This document shows, one piece after another, positions 8,264 to 17,215 of a stretch of 64,000 nt of DNA (positions are counted from its first letter, which is position 1; each line of letters opens with the position of its first letter). The stretch covers positions 62,001 to 126,000 of the forward strand of contig CAYMZZ010000010.1 of assembly GCA_964395095.1 (NCBI GenBank). The letters are read 5' to 3'. The DNA is from CAYMZZ01 sp964395095. GTDB taxonomy: Bacteria; Bacteroidota; Bacteroidia; Chitinophagales; Chitinophagaceae. Position numbers and translations under genes: made by a program. Under the pieces are notes generated by a model. The model saw only the letters and a program-made list of their open reading frames with translations. It did not search any database and had not been told where the DNA came from.

Positions 8264-8746
8264 ATGAATTTCAAGGTCCGACCAATTACCGCTACCGACA
8301 ATCCGGCCATCGCCAAAATCATTCGCGACACACTGGCCGAATTTGGCGCCAATCATCCCGGTACGGTATACTACGATGCCAGTACCGATCATTTATTCGA
8401 ACTGTTTCAGCAACCCGGCGCCGCCTACTGGGTGGCGGAAAAGGATAAAGCCCTTTTAGGCGGCGCGGGCATTTTCCCGACTGAAGGTTTGCCGGCCGAT
8501 ACAGCAGAACTGGTAAAAATGTACCTGGTACCCGAAGCAAGAGGTCTGGGCCTCGGCAGGTATATGATTCAGCAATGCCTCGAATGGGCCAAAGCGCAGG
8601 GCTACCAAAAAATATACCTCGAAACCATGCCCGAATTGCGGCAAGCGCTGAAAGTGTACGAAAAATTCGGCTTCGAATACCTGAAAGCACCCATGGGAAA
8701 TTCAGGACATACGGGGTGTAGTTTGTGGATGCTGAAGAAGTTGTAA
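8264..8746 (+). CDS. GNAT family N-acetyltransferase
   Basis: A 160-residue single-domain acetyltransferase. The acetyl-CoA binding motif A is clear (LVPEARGLGLGRYMIQQ, around residues 86-103), followed by ARAQGYQKIYLET-like motif B and the FGFEYL segment. The substrate cannot be deduced; the KMYLVPEARGLGLG context resembles small-molecule or amino-acid acetyltransferases. It starts 9 nt after gluQ but has its own promoter element. Its stop codon lies at the first unit of heptamer array R2. Confidence 0.85.
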   Translation: MNFKVRPITATDNPAIAKIIRDTLAEFGANHPGTVYYDASTDHLFELFQQPGAAYWVAEKDKALLGGAGIFPTEGLPADTAELVKMYLVPEARGLGLGRYMIQQCLEWAKAQGYQKIYLETMPELRQALKVYEKFGFEYLKAPMGNSGHTGCSLWMLKKL

Positions 8747-8860
8747 GTTATAAGTTGTAAGTTTTAAGTTCTTAAAGAAATGATGATTTCTTGTGCTAAT
8801 CATTGAATTTCCGCTAACATAAACCCTATCACTTACAACTTAAAACTTACCACTTACAAC
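8745..8860. repeat. Paired inverted heptamer array R2
   Basis: The left arm (8745-8775) has TAAGTTN units and the right arm (8831-8860) the complement, separated by about 55 nt. It fills the gap between two convergent genes; the left arm overlaps the GNAT stop codon and the right arm ends 1 nt before the stop of the next gene. It may act as a bidirectional 3' end hairpin. Confidence 0.75.
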
Positions 8861-8861
8861 T

Positions 8862-9401
8862 CTATCTCCCTCTCAACCTCTCCACCTGCCTGCGATGCAA
8901 ATACACCTGGAATCCTATGTTCATGGCAAATCCCCCACTGCCATCGAGTCCATTATACTTGGTATGATCATAACCCAGCAGGGCATCCAGCGATACATGG
9001 CTGCTGAGGAAAATAGCCGCACCACCACCGAGAAAGAAATTGGTGCCGTTATTGGTAGATGAAGTGTTGTTGACTTTGGTTTTGGAACTCAGAAAATTAA
9101 AGTTTCCCTGTAGGATGGGTCGCACATTGGCCTGGGTAAAATAATATCTCATCCAGGGACCGATTCCAAAGCTGGTGATCTTTACCAGACCTTCTTTTGT
9201 ATAAGCCAGTTTCAGGTTGCCGCCCAATGCCAGGTTGTTAACGACAAAAGCCGCCGCGCTGGGGCTCAGCGAAATAACCGTGTTGTTTTCAGATGTATTC
9301 AGGTTAAAGCCGCCACCTACCATCCAATCGCCCTTTTCGGTTTGTGCCATGGCCGCAAAGCTCATGAACAGCATAGCCCCTGCAAGAATTGTTTTCTTCA
9401 T
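8862..9401 (-). CDS. Outer-membrane beta-barrel protein (OmpA-like, 8-strand type)
   Basis: A 179-residue protein with a signal peptide (MKKTILAGAMLFMSFAAMAQ) followed by alternating amphipathic strands rich in Gly/Asn and aromatic residues (GDWMVGGGFNLNTSENN; FGIGPWMRYYF; GTNFFLGGGAAIFLS), typical of small 8-strand barrels (PF13505-like). The C-terminal strand NIGFQVYLHRR is followed by a short basic tail (RQVERLRGR), which is unusual for a terminal barrel strand. The function is unknown. A TATCTTTA promoter-like element lies upstream on the minus strand. Confidence 0.8.
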   Translation of the reverse strand: MKKTILAGAMLFMSFAAMAQTEKGDWMVGGGFNLNTSENNTVISLSPSAAAFVVNNLALGGNLKLAYTKEGLVKITSFGIGPWMRYYFTQANVRPILQGNFNFLSSKTKVNNTSSTNNGTNFFLGGGAAIFLSSHVSLDALLGYDHTKYNGLDGSGGFAMNIGFQVYLHRRQVERLRGR

Positions 9402-9439
9402 AAACAGTTGTTTTAGGTACTAAAGATAACACCTGCACC

Positions 9440-10066
9440 CTATCCGGCGAGCAGGGGAAAAACTTCATATAGCGGGCTGAATAGATACACTTTGCCGGTC
9501 TTAACCTCCGTGCATTTAAACCGCTTGCGCAGCCTGGCATCCTTGCGAAATACGCGACCGTCTTCGGTTTTGAATTGCCCGTGCAGGGGAATTTCTTCCA
9601 CCAGGCTCATCCCATTTTTTACTTTATCGTAGCGGCGCAATACCCGAAGAAGATCATCTTCGGCACAGGTGCTGGCTGCCGGGTTTTGCAGGGAGCGACG
9701 TAGTTCCGTTTCTATGTCCTGTGGAAAAACTTTGTGGGTGAGAAATTGTGCCAGCAGTTGAGCATAAATCTTTTTCCATTCCGAACCATGTGCCAGCACA
9801 CGATTGCCATATTGCTCAAAAGTGAGCAGGTGTGCCAGCTCATGCAACAGGGTAATCAGAAATGCATACTTGTTTAAATTACCGTTTACGCTGATGCGGT
9901 GGTTCATAGCCTGGGTACGATGGCGATAATCGCCCAGGATCGATTTCCGTTCGCGGGCCACCGTCAGGTGTACCTGGTAGCGTCGCAGGTAATCCAGTAC
10001 GGCTGCAAAAGTACCTTCTGGCAAATAGGCCTGAAGGGCATCCATCGGTGCTTCACGCTTTGTCAT
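9440..10066 (-). CDS. SprT-like zinc metalloprotease-domain protein
   Basis: A 208-residue protein. A zinc site HELAH (75-79) with a third ligand candidate in AHGSEWK (His93) is the SprT/Spartan arrangement, and the C-terminal part contains basic, zinc-ribbon-like segments without an evident Cys4 cluster. SprT-like proteins in eukaryotes act on DNA-protein crosslinks; bacterial members are largely uncharacterised. The first residues overlap the upstream gene by 14 nt, indicating translational coupling with the membrane protein at 10053. An internal Met8 (10045) is an alternative start. Confidence 0.82.
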   Translation of the reverse strand: MTKREAPMDALQAYLPEGTFAAVLDYLRRYQVHLTVARERKSILGDYRHRTQAMNHRISVNGNLNKYAFLITLLHELAHLLTFEQYGNRVLAHGSEWKKIYAQLLAQFLTHKVFPQDIETELRRSLQNPAASTCAEDDLLRVLRRYDKVKNGMSLVEEIPLHGQFKTEDGRVFRKDARLRKRFKCTEVKTGKVYLFSPLYEVFPLLAG

Positions 10067-10463
10067 CTTTCGGTTTCTTCAATAGCTGCAGGAGGGCCCT
10101 CACCTCTAATACCGTGTACAACACATACATGCCGAGGCTGGCAATGATGGCCGGCTTATTCACCTTTTCGCGACTAACCACAACGATATAAACAAAAGCC
10201 AGCAGGGCGATCGCAAAAAACTTGATGATAAAGGAACCATATATCGCGCGCAGAAAAACATTGGGATTGCGGGCCTGCAGGCTTTTCCGGGTGATGACAA
10301 AGGAAAAAACCATGAGCAACACGAGAAAGGCATTCGCGATCACCAGCACATCGGTATTAAATCCTTTTTCGTGCAGCCAGTTTCTGCCAAATAGAAAAAA
10401 CAGGCTGAGCAGGAAAAAAAGAATGAGCAGGTGGCGAAGAGGCCTGAGGTTCAGCTTGAGCAT
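10053..10463 (-). CDS. Four-helix membrane protein, AtpI-like
   Basis: A 136-residue protein with about four predicted transmembrane helices (LLILFFLLSLFFLFG, VIANAFLVLLMVFSFVI, FIIKFFAIALLAFVYIVVV, IASLGMYVLYTVLEVRALL). The start at 10463 was chosen because the upstream extension to 10514 is arginine-rich and overlaps bactofilin. The pattern NPNVFLRAIYGSF plus the late NKPA...LYTVLEV resembles the small uncharacterised membrane protein found beside AtpZ and atpB in many Bacteroidota, also downstream of bactofilin. This likeness is from memory, not a search. A TATTTTCG element lies 3 nt before the ATG. Confidence 0.6.
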   Translation of the reverse strand: MLKLNLRPLRHLLILFFLLSLFFLFGRNWLHEKGFNTDVLVIANAFLVLLMVFSFVITRKSLQARNPNVFLRAIYGSFIIKFFAIALLAFVYIVVVSREKVNKPAIIASLGMYVLYTVLEVRALLQLLKKPKDDKA

Positions 10464-10479
10464 ATGCGAAAATAGCGAA

Positions 10480-10908
10480 TCAGGACAGAATCGCTTCCTT
10501 CTCCGCTTTGCCATTCAGCGCAGCGCTGCTACCGCTATCGGCCTGGGTTTCCCCCATATGGCACTGACCATTGAATACAGCAGATGGTTCAACCTGCAAT
10601 TTGCCGGCATAAATATTCCCATTCACTGTGCAATCACCACGAAGCTGAAGAAGATCCTTGGCATGAATATTTCCACTCACTTTGCCAATAATATCGGCCT
10701 GGTTGCCTTTTATATCGCCTTCCACCACGCCATTGGCGCCAATAATGACTTTGGAAGCGCTGTGAATATTTCCGATGATGGTACCGTCGATACGCAGATC
10801 ACTGTTGCTGCTGATATCACCTTTCACCGTGGTACCTGACCCGATGAGCGTGGTGCCATTGCCGGCATTTGATTTTTCGGTTTGCATGTCGGTTTTGTTT
10901 TTAAACAT
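10480..10908 (-). CDS. Bactofilin (polymer-forming cytoskeletal protein)
   Basis: A 142-residue bactofilin. The central region (residues 20-110) shows the repeating beta-helix pattern with glycine turns and DI/I steps (TVKGDISSNSDLRIDGTIIG, IIGKVSGNIHAKDL, CTVNGNIYAGKLQV) expected for the DUF583/bactofilin right-handed helix. Short polar tails flank it. Bactofilins polymerise without nucleotide and position cell-wall or secretion machinery. It sits in a leftward cluster with a single-pass membrane protein upstream (49 nt) and an AtpI-like protein downstream (16 nt). Confidence 0.9.
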   Translation of the reverse strand: MFKNKTDMQTEKSNAGNGTTLIGSGTTVKGDISSNSDLRIDGTIIGNIHSASKVIIGANGVVEGDIKGNQADIIGKVSGNIHAKDLLQLRGDCTVNGNIYAGKLQVEPSAVFNGQCHMGETQADSGSSAALNGKAEKEAILS

Positions 10909-10957
10909 AGATATTTGGTTTTGCGAAATCTTCTGAAATCAGCGCTGACCCGGTTCC

Positions 10958-11347
10958 CTATTCTTCCATTTCATCCGGGGGCAGTTGTATCAAAGTAGTG
11001 TCGAGCGCCGCGGCATCACCCCGCAATACTTTCCGCACATTATCGATATAGGCTTCCTGAAACAGCACTTGCTTTTCCAGCGCATCGGCCTTGTATTTCA
11101 ATTGCCTGTACTCTCTTCCCACCCGCAAATCGTCGTAACCCGGAATATAGTATTTCAGGGGGGTAAAAACGATCAATGCTACCGTCAGGCCCACCAATAC
11201 CACAAAAATTGTGCACAAACCGATATAAACGCTCATGCGCGACAATTTAAAAGTAACCACTTCCTCGTAGGTATCATCGTTCATCACCACCAGCCGGTAC
11301 CGGTTTCGCAGCCTCTTGAGGGTGGATGATTCATCCAGATTTGCCAT
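10958..11347 (-). CDS. Single-pass membrane protein with coiled-coil tail, resembling the N-terminus of M23 peptidases
   Basis: A 129-residue protein: a charged cytosolic N-terminus (LKRLRNRYRLVVMNDDTYEEV), one membrane helix (about 38-62), then a short heptad-like segment (YRQLKYKADALEKQVLFQEAYIDNVRKVL). This layout is the same as the N-terminus of the M23 metallopeptidases that often precede bactofilin in Bacteroidota, but the catalytic LytM domain is absent. It is complete with its own stop, so it may be a natural short form or a shortened descendant. A TACCTTTA promoter-like element lies about 30 nt upstream. Confidence 0.6.
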   Translation of the reverse strand: MANLDESSTLKRLRNRYRLVVMNDDTYEEVVTFKLSRMSVYIGLCTIFVVLVGLTVALIVFTPLKYYIPGYDDLRVGREYRQLKYKADALEKQVLFQEAYIDNVRKVLRGDAAALDTTLIQLPPDEMEE

Positions 11348-11479
11348 GTTATGAATTTGTTGCGGCTAAAGGTAAGAAAATGCAGGTTCCCCAGCCCGCG
11401 TATAGAACTCCAAAACGGGGAAAAAAATTGCCCTAATTTTATACTAAAATATTTGAAATACAGTTATTAAGAACTTAGT

Positions 11480-14400
11480 TTGCGCCGCTTGAACCTATCT
11501 CTCAAAAATATCATTCCGGGCACGGTTTTGTTATTCCTGTGTATGCAACTCCCGGCACTGGGTCTGGCGCAGTATGGCTTCAGCTTTGAAATTGAAAAGC
11601 CCAAGGAATTTGAAAACCGCGTGCTGAAGTCGGAAAAACCCCAAAAAAAATTTACGGCACCGCGACGGTTTCTGCAAAATACCGTAACACATTACAATTA
11701 TTTCTTTAATGCGAACCGCAAACTGAATGAGGTGCTTAGCCGTGCCAAAGACCAGTTTCGGGAAGATTACACCCAGCTTCTGCCCTTTTACAATTACAGC
11801 CTCGATGTAACCGCTGCCGACAGCGTGGAGCTCGACTCGGTCGCCTTCAAAGCGCAAACGGGTATTGTGTTGCATGATCTGCGCAACGACTGGGTAGATA
11901 ATATGTACCTGCTGTGGGGAGCTTCCTACTACCTGCAAAAGCAGTTTGATTCGGCTTATTTGATGTTTCAATTCATCAATTACGCCTTTGCAACCAAAGA
12001 AGACGACGGCTATTACCTGACCATTGGCAGCGCGAGGGATGGCAATAGCCCTACCAGTATATCCACCAAAGAGAAAAAGGGCATGTTGCGAAGGGCCTTA
12101 TCGGAGCCGCCGAGCCGCAACGATGCTTTTATCTGGCAAATACGTAATTACCTGGCGCAGGATCAATTCGCCGAAGCCTCCAGCCTGATCCAGGCCCTTC
12201 GGCAGGATTCCCTTTTCCCCAGCCGCCTGCGCAATGACCTGGAAGAGGTGCAGGCTTACTATTTCTACAAGCAACAAAACTGGGACAGCGCTGCCGTACA
12301 TCTGGAACTGGCCCTGAGCAATGCCGGCAACCTGCAGGAAAGGGCCCGGTGGGAATACCTGCTTGGACAGCTCTACGAAGAAAGTAAAGCATTTGACAAG
12401 TCTGCTGTCTTCTACGACAAGGCTATCGGTCATAGCACCGATCCCATACTGGAAGTGTATGCAAGGCTGGCCCTGGTACGGGTAAACCGCGATGACCAGG
12501 AAAACAGCATCGACAAAAACCTGTCGACCCTCCTCAAAATGGCCCGTCGCGATAAATATGTCGATTATCGGGACATCATCTACTTTATGGCGGCGCAAAT
12601 GGAACTGGAAAGGGGAAATTTCAACGGTGCTCTGCCATTGCTTGAAAAAAGTACCCGTTACACTTCGAATAATTCGCAGCAGCGGAATAAGGCCTTTTTG
12701 CAATTAGCGGAACTCTGTTTCGCACAACGACTTTACCGGCAATCGCTTCAATACTACGATAGCCTGCAACTCAACGACCGCAATCTGCCCAATAAAGAAA
12801 GCATCACCGCACGTAAATCTGTTCTTACCCGACTGGTGGCCGACCTGGACATCCTGCATCGCCAGGACAGTCTGCAAAAGCTGGCCGCACTCTCGGAAGA
12901 AGAAAGGATGGACTATGTGAAAAAGCTGTTGCGGCAAATCAGGCGCCAGCGGGGATTGAAGGAGGAAGCGGGAAGCAGCACGGGGAGAACCCGGGGAAAT
13001 GAAGAGGCCGCCAGTTCCCTGTTTGGCGACGACCAAAAAGGCGAATGGTATTTTTATAACAGCGCCCTGCGACAAAAAGGCCTTGCCGACTTTAAAGGCC
13101 GATGGGGCAACCGGCCCAATACCGACAACTGGCGCCGAAGCGCTGCACAAAGATCCGGAAGTGTCGCGAACAATATTGCCGGCGTCGACAATAAAGGAGC
13201 AGTCGGCACTTTACCTGCCGAAGAAGAAATTACCTTTGAATCCCTCTACGCGAATATCCCGCTCAGCGAAGAAATGCGCAAGCAGAGTGATGACTCCGTG
13301 ATGAATGCCCTGTTCAGGGCTGGTATCAGCTTTATCCAGGACCTGGAGGATTGTCAGTCGGGAATCGACAGCCTCGTGGCGCTGCAGGCCCGCTTTCCCA
13401 ATTTCCCCAAAATGGATGAGGTGCTCTTCAACCTGTTTTATTGCTACCAGAAAACAGGGCAGGGCACGCGTGCCGCCGCCGTAAAAAAAATAATGTCGGA
13501 GGAATACAGCCATAGTAACCTCGCTGCCATCGTTACCACAGGTAAAGATCCGCAAGGCAAGAGCCGAAGGGATGAAGCCACCCGAACATATGAAGGCATC
13601 TACGACCGGTTTATTGAAGGGCAATTTGATGAAGCCATCCGGCAGAAGAAGAAAGCCGACAGCGTTTATGGCCGCAATTACTGGACGCCCCAGTTGCTTT
13701 ATATCGAAGCCGTTTACTACATCAAACAAAAGGACGATAGTACGGCCCTGAAAGTGCTGGACAATATCATTCAGCAGTTTGACGGACAGCCGCTGGCGGA
13801 TAAAGCAACGGTAATGCGCGACGTACTGAGCAGGCGCGCCGAAATTGAAGAAGAATTGCGCAACCTGGTTATCGTGATGCCGGAAGAAGACAGTACACAG
13901 TTGGTTCGTTCGGACACAAAACCCCGGTTGCCAGCAGCGAAACCGGCCTTGCCCGATACATTGCAGCAAAAAGCCATTGACTCCACACAGGTTGCCAAAG
14001 TGGAAACCCAACCGGAACCAAAGCTGGAAAAACCGCAAACTGCCCTTACCGACAGCAGTAGAATCAGGTCGCTGCGCGATACAGCCAACCAGGGTCGGAA
14101 ACCTTCCGACGCCATCGGGAATCCGGTGGTTCGGGCTGACGCGGATGCCTATTTTTACGAAAACACGGTTCCGCATTACGTAGTTGTCGTACTCAACAAG
14201 GTTGATCCCATTTTTGTGAATGAGGCCAGAAATGCCTTCTTCCGGTACAACCGCAATACCTATTTTAATAAGCAGATGGAAGCCAGGTTGTCGGACCTTG
14301 ACGGCGAAAACCGCCTGCTGCTGATAAGTCCCTTTGCCACGGCAGATGAGGCGCTTGATTATGTAGACAAGACCCGGCCGCGCACGGCCACCGAAATTCT

Positions 14401-14533
14401 GCCCTGGCTGAAAGGGGGTAAGTATAGTTTCCTGATCATTTCAGAAAGAAACCTGCAATTGCTGCAATCGAAAAAGAACCTGGTTGACTATCAGGGCTTT
14501 CTTAATCAGCAATTGCCAGGGCGATTTCCCTGA
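11480..14533 (+). CDS. porW: Type IX secretion/gliding protein PorW/SprE (TPR-rich)
   Basis: A 1017-residue exported protein with many tetratricopeptide-type helices (for example SLIQALRQD...; GQLYEESKAFDKSAVFYDKAIG; FLQLAELCFAQRLYRQSLQYYDSL) and a C-terminal domain with the FVVVVLNKVDP-like strand pattern seen in PorW/SprE. This family is essential for the type IX secretion system, linking the motor and the translocon at the outer membrane. The start is a TTG at 11480. Known members are lipoproteins; here the N-terminus ends PALGLAQ and Cys21 has no canonical lipobox. PBP1A follows 138 nt downstream. Confidence 0.83.
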   Translation: MRRLNLSLKNIIPGTVLLFLCMQLPALGLAQYGFSFEIEKPKEFENRVLKSEKPQKKFTAPRRFLQNTVTHYNYFFNANRKLNEVLSRAKDQFREDYTQLLPFYNYSLDVTAADSVELDSVAFKAQTGIVLHDLRNDWVDNMYLLWGASYYLQKQFDSAYLMFQFINYAFATKEDDGYYLTIGSARDGNSPTSISTKEKKGMLRRALSEPPSRNDAFIWQIRNYLAQDQFAEASSLIQALRQDSLFPSRLRNDLEEVQAYYFYKQQNWDSAAVHLELALSNAGNLQERARWEYLLGQLYEESKAFDKSAVFYDKAIGHSTDPILEVYARLALVRVNRDDQENSIDKNLSTLLKMARRDKYVDYRDIIYFMAAQMELERGNFNGALPLLEKSTRYTSNNSQQRNKAFLQLAELCFAQRLYRQSLQYYDSLQLNDRNLPNKESITARKSVLTRLVADLDILHRQDSLQKLAALSEEERMDYVKKLLRQIRRQRGLKEEAGSSTGRTRGNEEAASSLFGDDQKGEWYFYNSALRQKGLADFKGRWGNRPNTDNWRRSAAQRSGSVANNIAGVDNKGAVGTLPAEEEITFESLYANIPLSEEMRKQSDDSVMNALFRAGISFIQDLEDCQSGIDSLVALQARFPNFPKMDEVLFNLFYCYQKTGQGTRAAAVKKIMSEEYSHSNLAAIVTTGKDPQGKSRRDEATRTYEGIYDRFIEGQFDEAIRQKKKADSVYGRNYWTPQLLYIEAVYYIKQKDDSTALKVLDNIIQQFDGQPLADKATVMRDVLSRRAEIEEELRNLVIVMPEEDSTQLVRSDTKPRLPAAKPALPDTLQQKAIDSTQVAKVETQPEPKLEKPQTALTDSSRIRSLRDTANQGRKPSDAIGNPVVRADADAYFYENTVPHYVVVVLNKVDPIFVNEARNAFFRYNRNTYFNKQMEARLSDLDGENRLLLISPFATADEALDYVDKTRPRTATEILPWLKGGKYSFLIISERNLQLLQSKKNLVDYQGFLNQQLPGRFP

Positions 14534-14671
14534 TTTGCAACCCTTTTTCGATGGCGGGCATCCTGAATAGTATTAAGAAAAAATTTAAGCGCCGAAGCGG
14601 CGGGCGCAAAGTGGTTTTGTTAATTTCGGCCCGGTGATTGCAGCAAATTCCTGTTCCCAGCAACTATTACT

Positions 14672-17074
14672 ATGAAAAAAGCGAAAAAGATCTTCTGGCG
14701 AGTGTTCCTTATTGGCTTCGCCTCTTTTTTTCTCCTGATTGTGCTCGCCAATCTGGGTGTTTTTGGCAAGATGCCTTCTCTTAAAGACCTGGAGAATCCC
14801 AGTATTCAGCAGGCTTCGGAAGTGTATGCCATTGATGGCACACTGATGGGGAAATATTATACCGAGCGGGGCAATCGCAGCAATGTAAAATTTCGTGATA
14901 TCTCACCCAACGTGATCAATGCGCTTATTGCCACGGAAGATGAGCGCTTTCACGATCATTCGGGTATTGATACCCGTTCTACCCTGCGCGCCGTATTCAC
15001 CATGGGCCGCGATGGTGGTGGCAGCACCATCACCCAGCAATTGGCAAAAGCACTGCTTGACCAGGGCAGTAAGAACTTTGCCGAACGATTGCTCGAGAAA
15101 CTCAAGGAATGGATTATAGCGGTAAAGCTGGAGCGCAATTTCACCAAGGAAGAAATCATCACCCTATACCTGAACGCCGTTCCTTTCGGCGATAATGTGT
15201 ACGGCATCCGCAATGCTTCACGTACCTTTTTCTCCAAAGAGCCCGACCGCCTCGAAGTGCAGGAAGCCGCCGTACTCATCGGTATGCTCAAGGGCAATTT
15301 CATTTACAATCCCCGGCGCAATCCCAAAGCCGCCATGGAACGTCGCAATGTGGTGCTGGGGCAAATGGTCGTGAATAAATACCTCGACGCGACCGTTGCC
15401 GAAAAATTGAAAAAGGAACCCATCCAGCTCAACTATCGGAAGATGGATGAAAATACCGGATATGCTCCCTATTTCCGGGAAATTCTTAAGGATGAAGTGC
15501 GCAGCGCACTGAAAAATATTGAAAAGCCTGACGGCAGCAATTACGATATCTATCGCGATGGTCTGAAAATCTATACCACCATCAACCCACGCATGCAGGA
15601 ATATGCCGAAGAAGCCGTGGCCATGCAATTGCCCCTCCTTCAACGCAATCTCGACCGCATGCCCTATATCCGCAAGGGAACAGTATGGAAGGGACATGAA
15701 GACGTATTGACTAAGCAAATGCGTGCGAGCGACCGCTGGCGCAACCTGGCCAATGATGGCCTAAGCGACAAGGAGATCACCGCTACCTTCCACGAAAAGA
15801 CCCCCATGAAAGTTTTTGCCTGGAATGCCCGGCGGGAAAAAGATACCGTGATGACACCCTATGATTCCATCAGGTATCACCGGCAAATGATTCAGACTTC
15901 CTTCATGGCGATGGATCCTGTAACGGGCGAAGTGCGCGCATGGGTAGGTGGCATTAATTTCAAGACTTATAAATTCGATCACGCCAATATCAATACCAAG
16001 CGGCAGGTGGGTTCCACCATCAAGCCCCTGTTGTATATGCAGGCTATGGAAGAGCGCGGGTTCAGACCCGAGACGGAAGTAGAAGACGTTCAGCAGGATT
16101 TTGGCAACCGTCAACTGGTGCCGGCTACTACCAAGTCGTGCAGTGGAAAAACGATGACGATGGCTTCGGCCCTGGCCTATTCAAAAAACTGTGCCACGGC
16201 CTATATAATGAAAGAAGTGGGGCCCAAGGCATTTGTGGATTTCCTTGGCAAACTCAATATTCCCACCAAGGTAGAACCCTACCCATCCATCGCTCTGGGT
16301 AGCTGCGATCTTTCTTTATTTGAAATGATGTGGGGCTATAGTGTATTTGCCGGAGGCGGCTTTACCACCAAGCCCTATTTTATCAATCGTATCGAAGACC
16401 GCAACGGCAACGTGATCATGCGCTTTGATTACGCGCTCAACCGTAAGGAAGCCATCAGTGAAGCCACGGCCTATAATATGACCCGCATGATGGAAGGTAC
16501 AGTAACCATTGGTACGGCGGCAGGCCTCAAGTATCGGCTGGGGGCCGCTGAAATGGCTGGCAAAACCGGAACCACCAACGACAATGCCGATGCCTGGTAT
16601 ATGGGCTTTACCCCGCAATTGCTGGCTGGCGCCTGGATAGGTTGCGATGACCGCTTTATCCGCAACGAAAGCAGTGGGGGTTTTGGTGGCACGGCCGCCC
16701 GCCCCATTTGGGAAGCTTTTTTTGCGAAGGTTTATGCCGACAAAACCCTCGGTATTGACAAAAACGCGCGCTTTGTAAAACCATCCAACCTGGATAATGA
16801 AATAATCGGAGCCGACTTTATTCCCGAAGAACTGGAAATAGAGCCTACCGCACAGGGCGAAGACCAGGGTATAGGTACGGCAGATGACTACAATTATATT
16901 CCACCGGAATCAACCCCTGTTATTGAAGACGACAAGATGCCCGTGAAAAAAGACAGTTCCAAATCCGGCACAAGGGATGGCGATGCCAAACCTATTGGCG
17001 CGCCGGCAGAGGAGCCCAAAAAAAAGAAAGGATTTCTCCGCAAAATCTTTGGTAAAAAAGACAAGAACCAGTAA
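14672..17074 (+). CDS. mrcA: Penicillin-binding protein 1A (bifunctional glycosyltransferase/transpeptidase)
   Basis: An 800-residue inner-membrane peptidoglycan synthase: one N-terminal membrane helix (11-30), a GT51 domain with EDERFHDHSGID (catalytic Glu89) and GGGSTITQQLAK (115-126), and a transpeptidase domain with S448-T-I-K, SKN (504-506) and KTGTT (631-635). All active-site motifs are intact. The C-terminus is a charged tail (KKKKGFLRKIFGKKDKNQ). It sits directly after porW and is followed by a long GC-rich hairpin. Confidence 0.96.
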   Translation: MKKAKKIFWRVFLIGFASFFLLIVLANLGVFGKMPSLKDLENPSIQQASEVYAIDGTLMGKYYTERGNRSNVKFRDISPNVINALIATEDERFHDHSGIDTRSTLRAVFTMGRDGGGSTITQQLAKALLDQGSKNFAERLLEKLKEWIIAVKLERNFTKEEIITLYLNAVPFGDNVYGIRNASRTFFSKEPDRLEVQEAAVLIGMLKGNFIYNPRRNPKAAMERRNVVLGQMVVNKYLDATVAEKLKKEPIQLNYRKMDENTGYAPYFREILKDEVRSALKNIEKPDGSNYDIYRDGLKIYTTINPRMQEYAEEAVAMQLPLLQRNLDRMPYIRKGTVWKGHEDVLTKQMRASDRWRNLANDGLSDKEITATFHEKTPMKVFAWNARREKDTVMTPYDSIRYHRQMIQTSFMAMDPVTGEVRAWVGGINFKTYKFDHANINTKRQVGSTIKPLLYMQAMEERGFRPETEVEDVQQDFGNRQLVPATTKSCSGKTMTMASALAYSKNCATAYIMKEVGPKAFVDFLGKLNIPTKVEPYPSIALGSCDLSLFEMMWGYSVFAGGGFTTKPYFINRIEDRNGNVIMRFDYALNRKEAISEATAYNMTRMMEGTVTIGTAAGLKYRLGAAEMAGKTGTTNDNADAWYMGFTPQLLAGAWIGCDDRFIRNESSGGFGGTAARPIWEAFFAKVYADKTLGIDKNARFVKPSNLDNEIIGADFIPEELEIEPTAQGEDQGIGTADDYNYIPPESTPVIEDDKMPVKKDSSKSGTRDGDAKPIGAPAEEPKKKKGFLRKIFGKKDKNQ

Positions 17075-17098
17075 TCACCCAGCATAGAATTGCATCCC

Positions 17099-17146
17099 CT
17101 GCAAAGGCCCCGCACTGCGGGGCCTTTGCAGTTCACCCCATTTTTT
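17099..17146 (+). terminator. Terminator-like hairpin after PBP1A
   Basis: Perfect 15-bp arms 17099-17113 and 17117-17131 (core GGCCCCGC / GCGGGGCC) with a 3-nt loop. A T6 run follows about 10 nt downstream rather than immediately, so it may be a weak intrinsic terminator or a 3' stabilising hairpin. Confidence 0.6.
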
Positions 17147-17215
17147 CGGCGTTTCACGGATATTCCCACCACACTTGGGGATGAATCCTTAGTTTCGGGA
17201 TCTAAACCTACCAAA

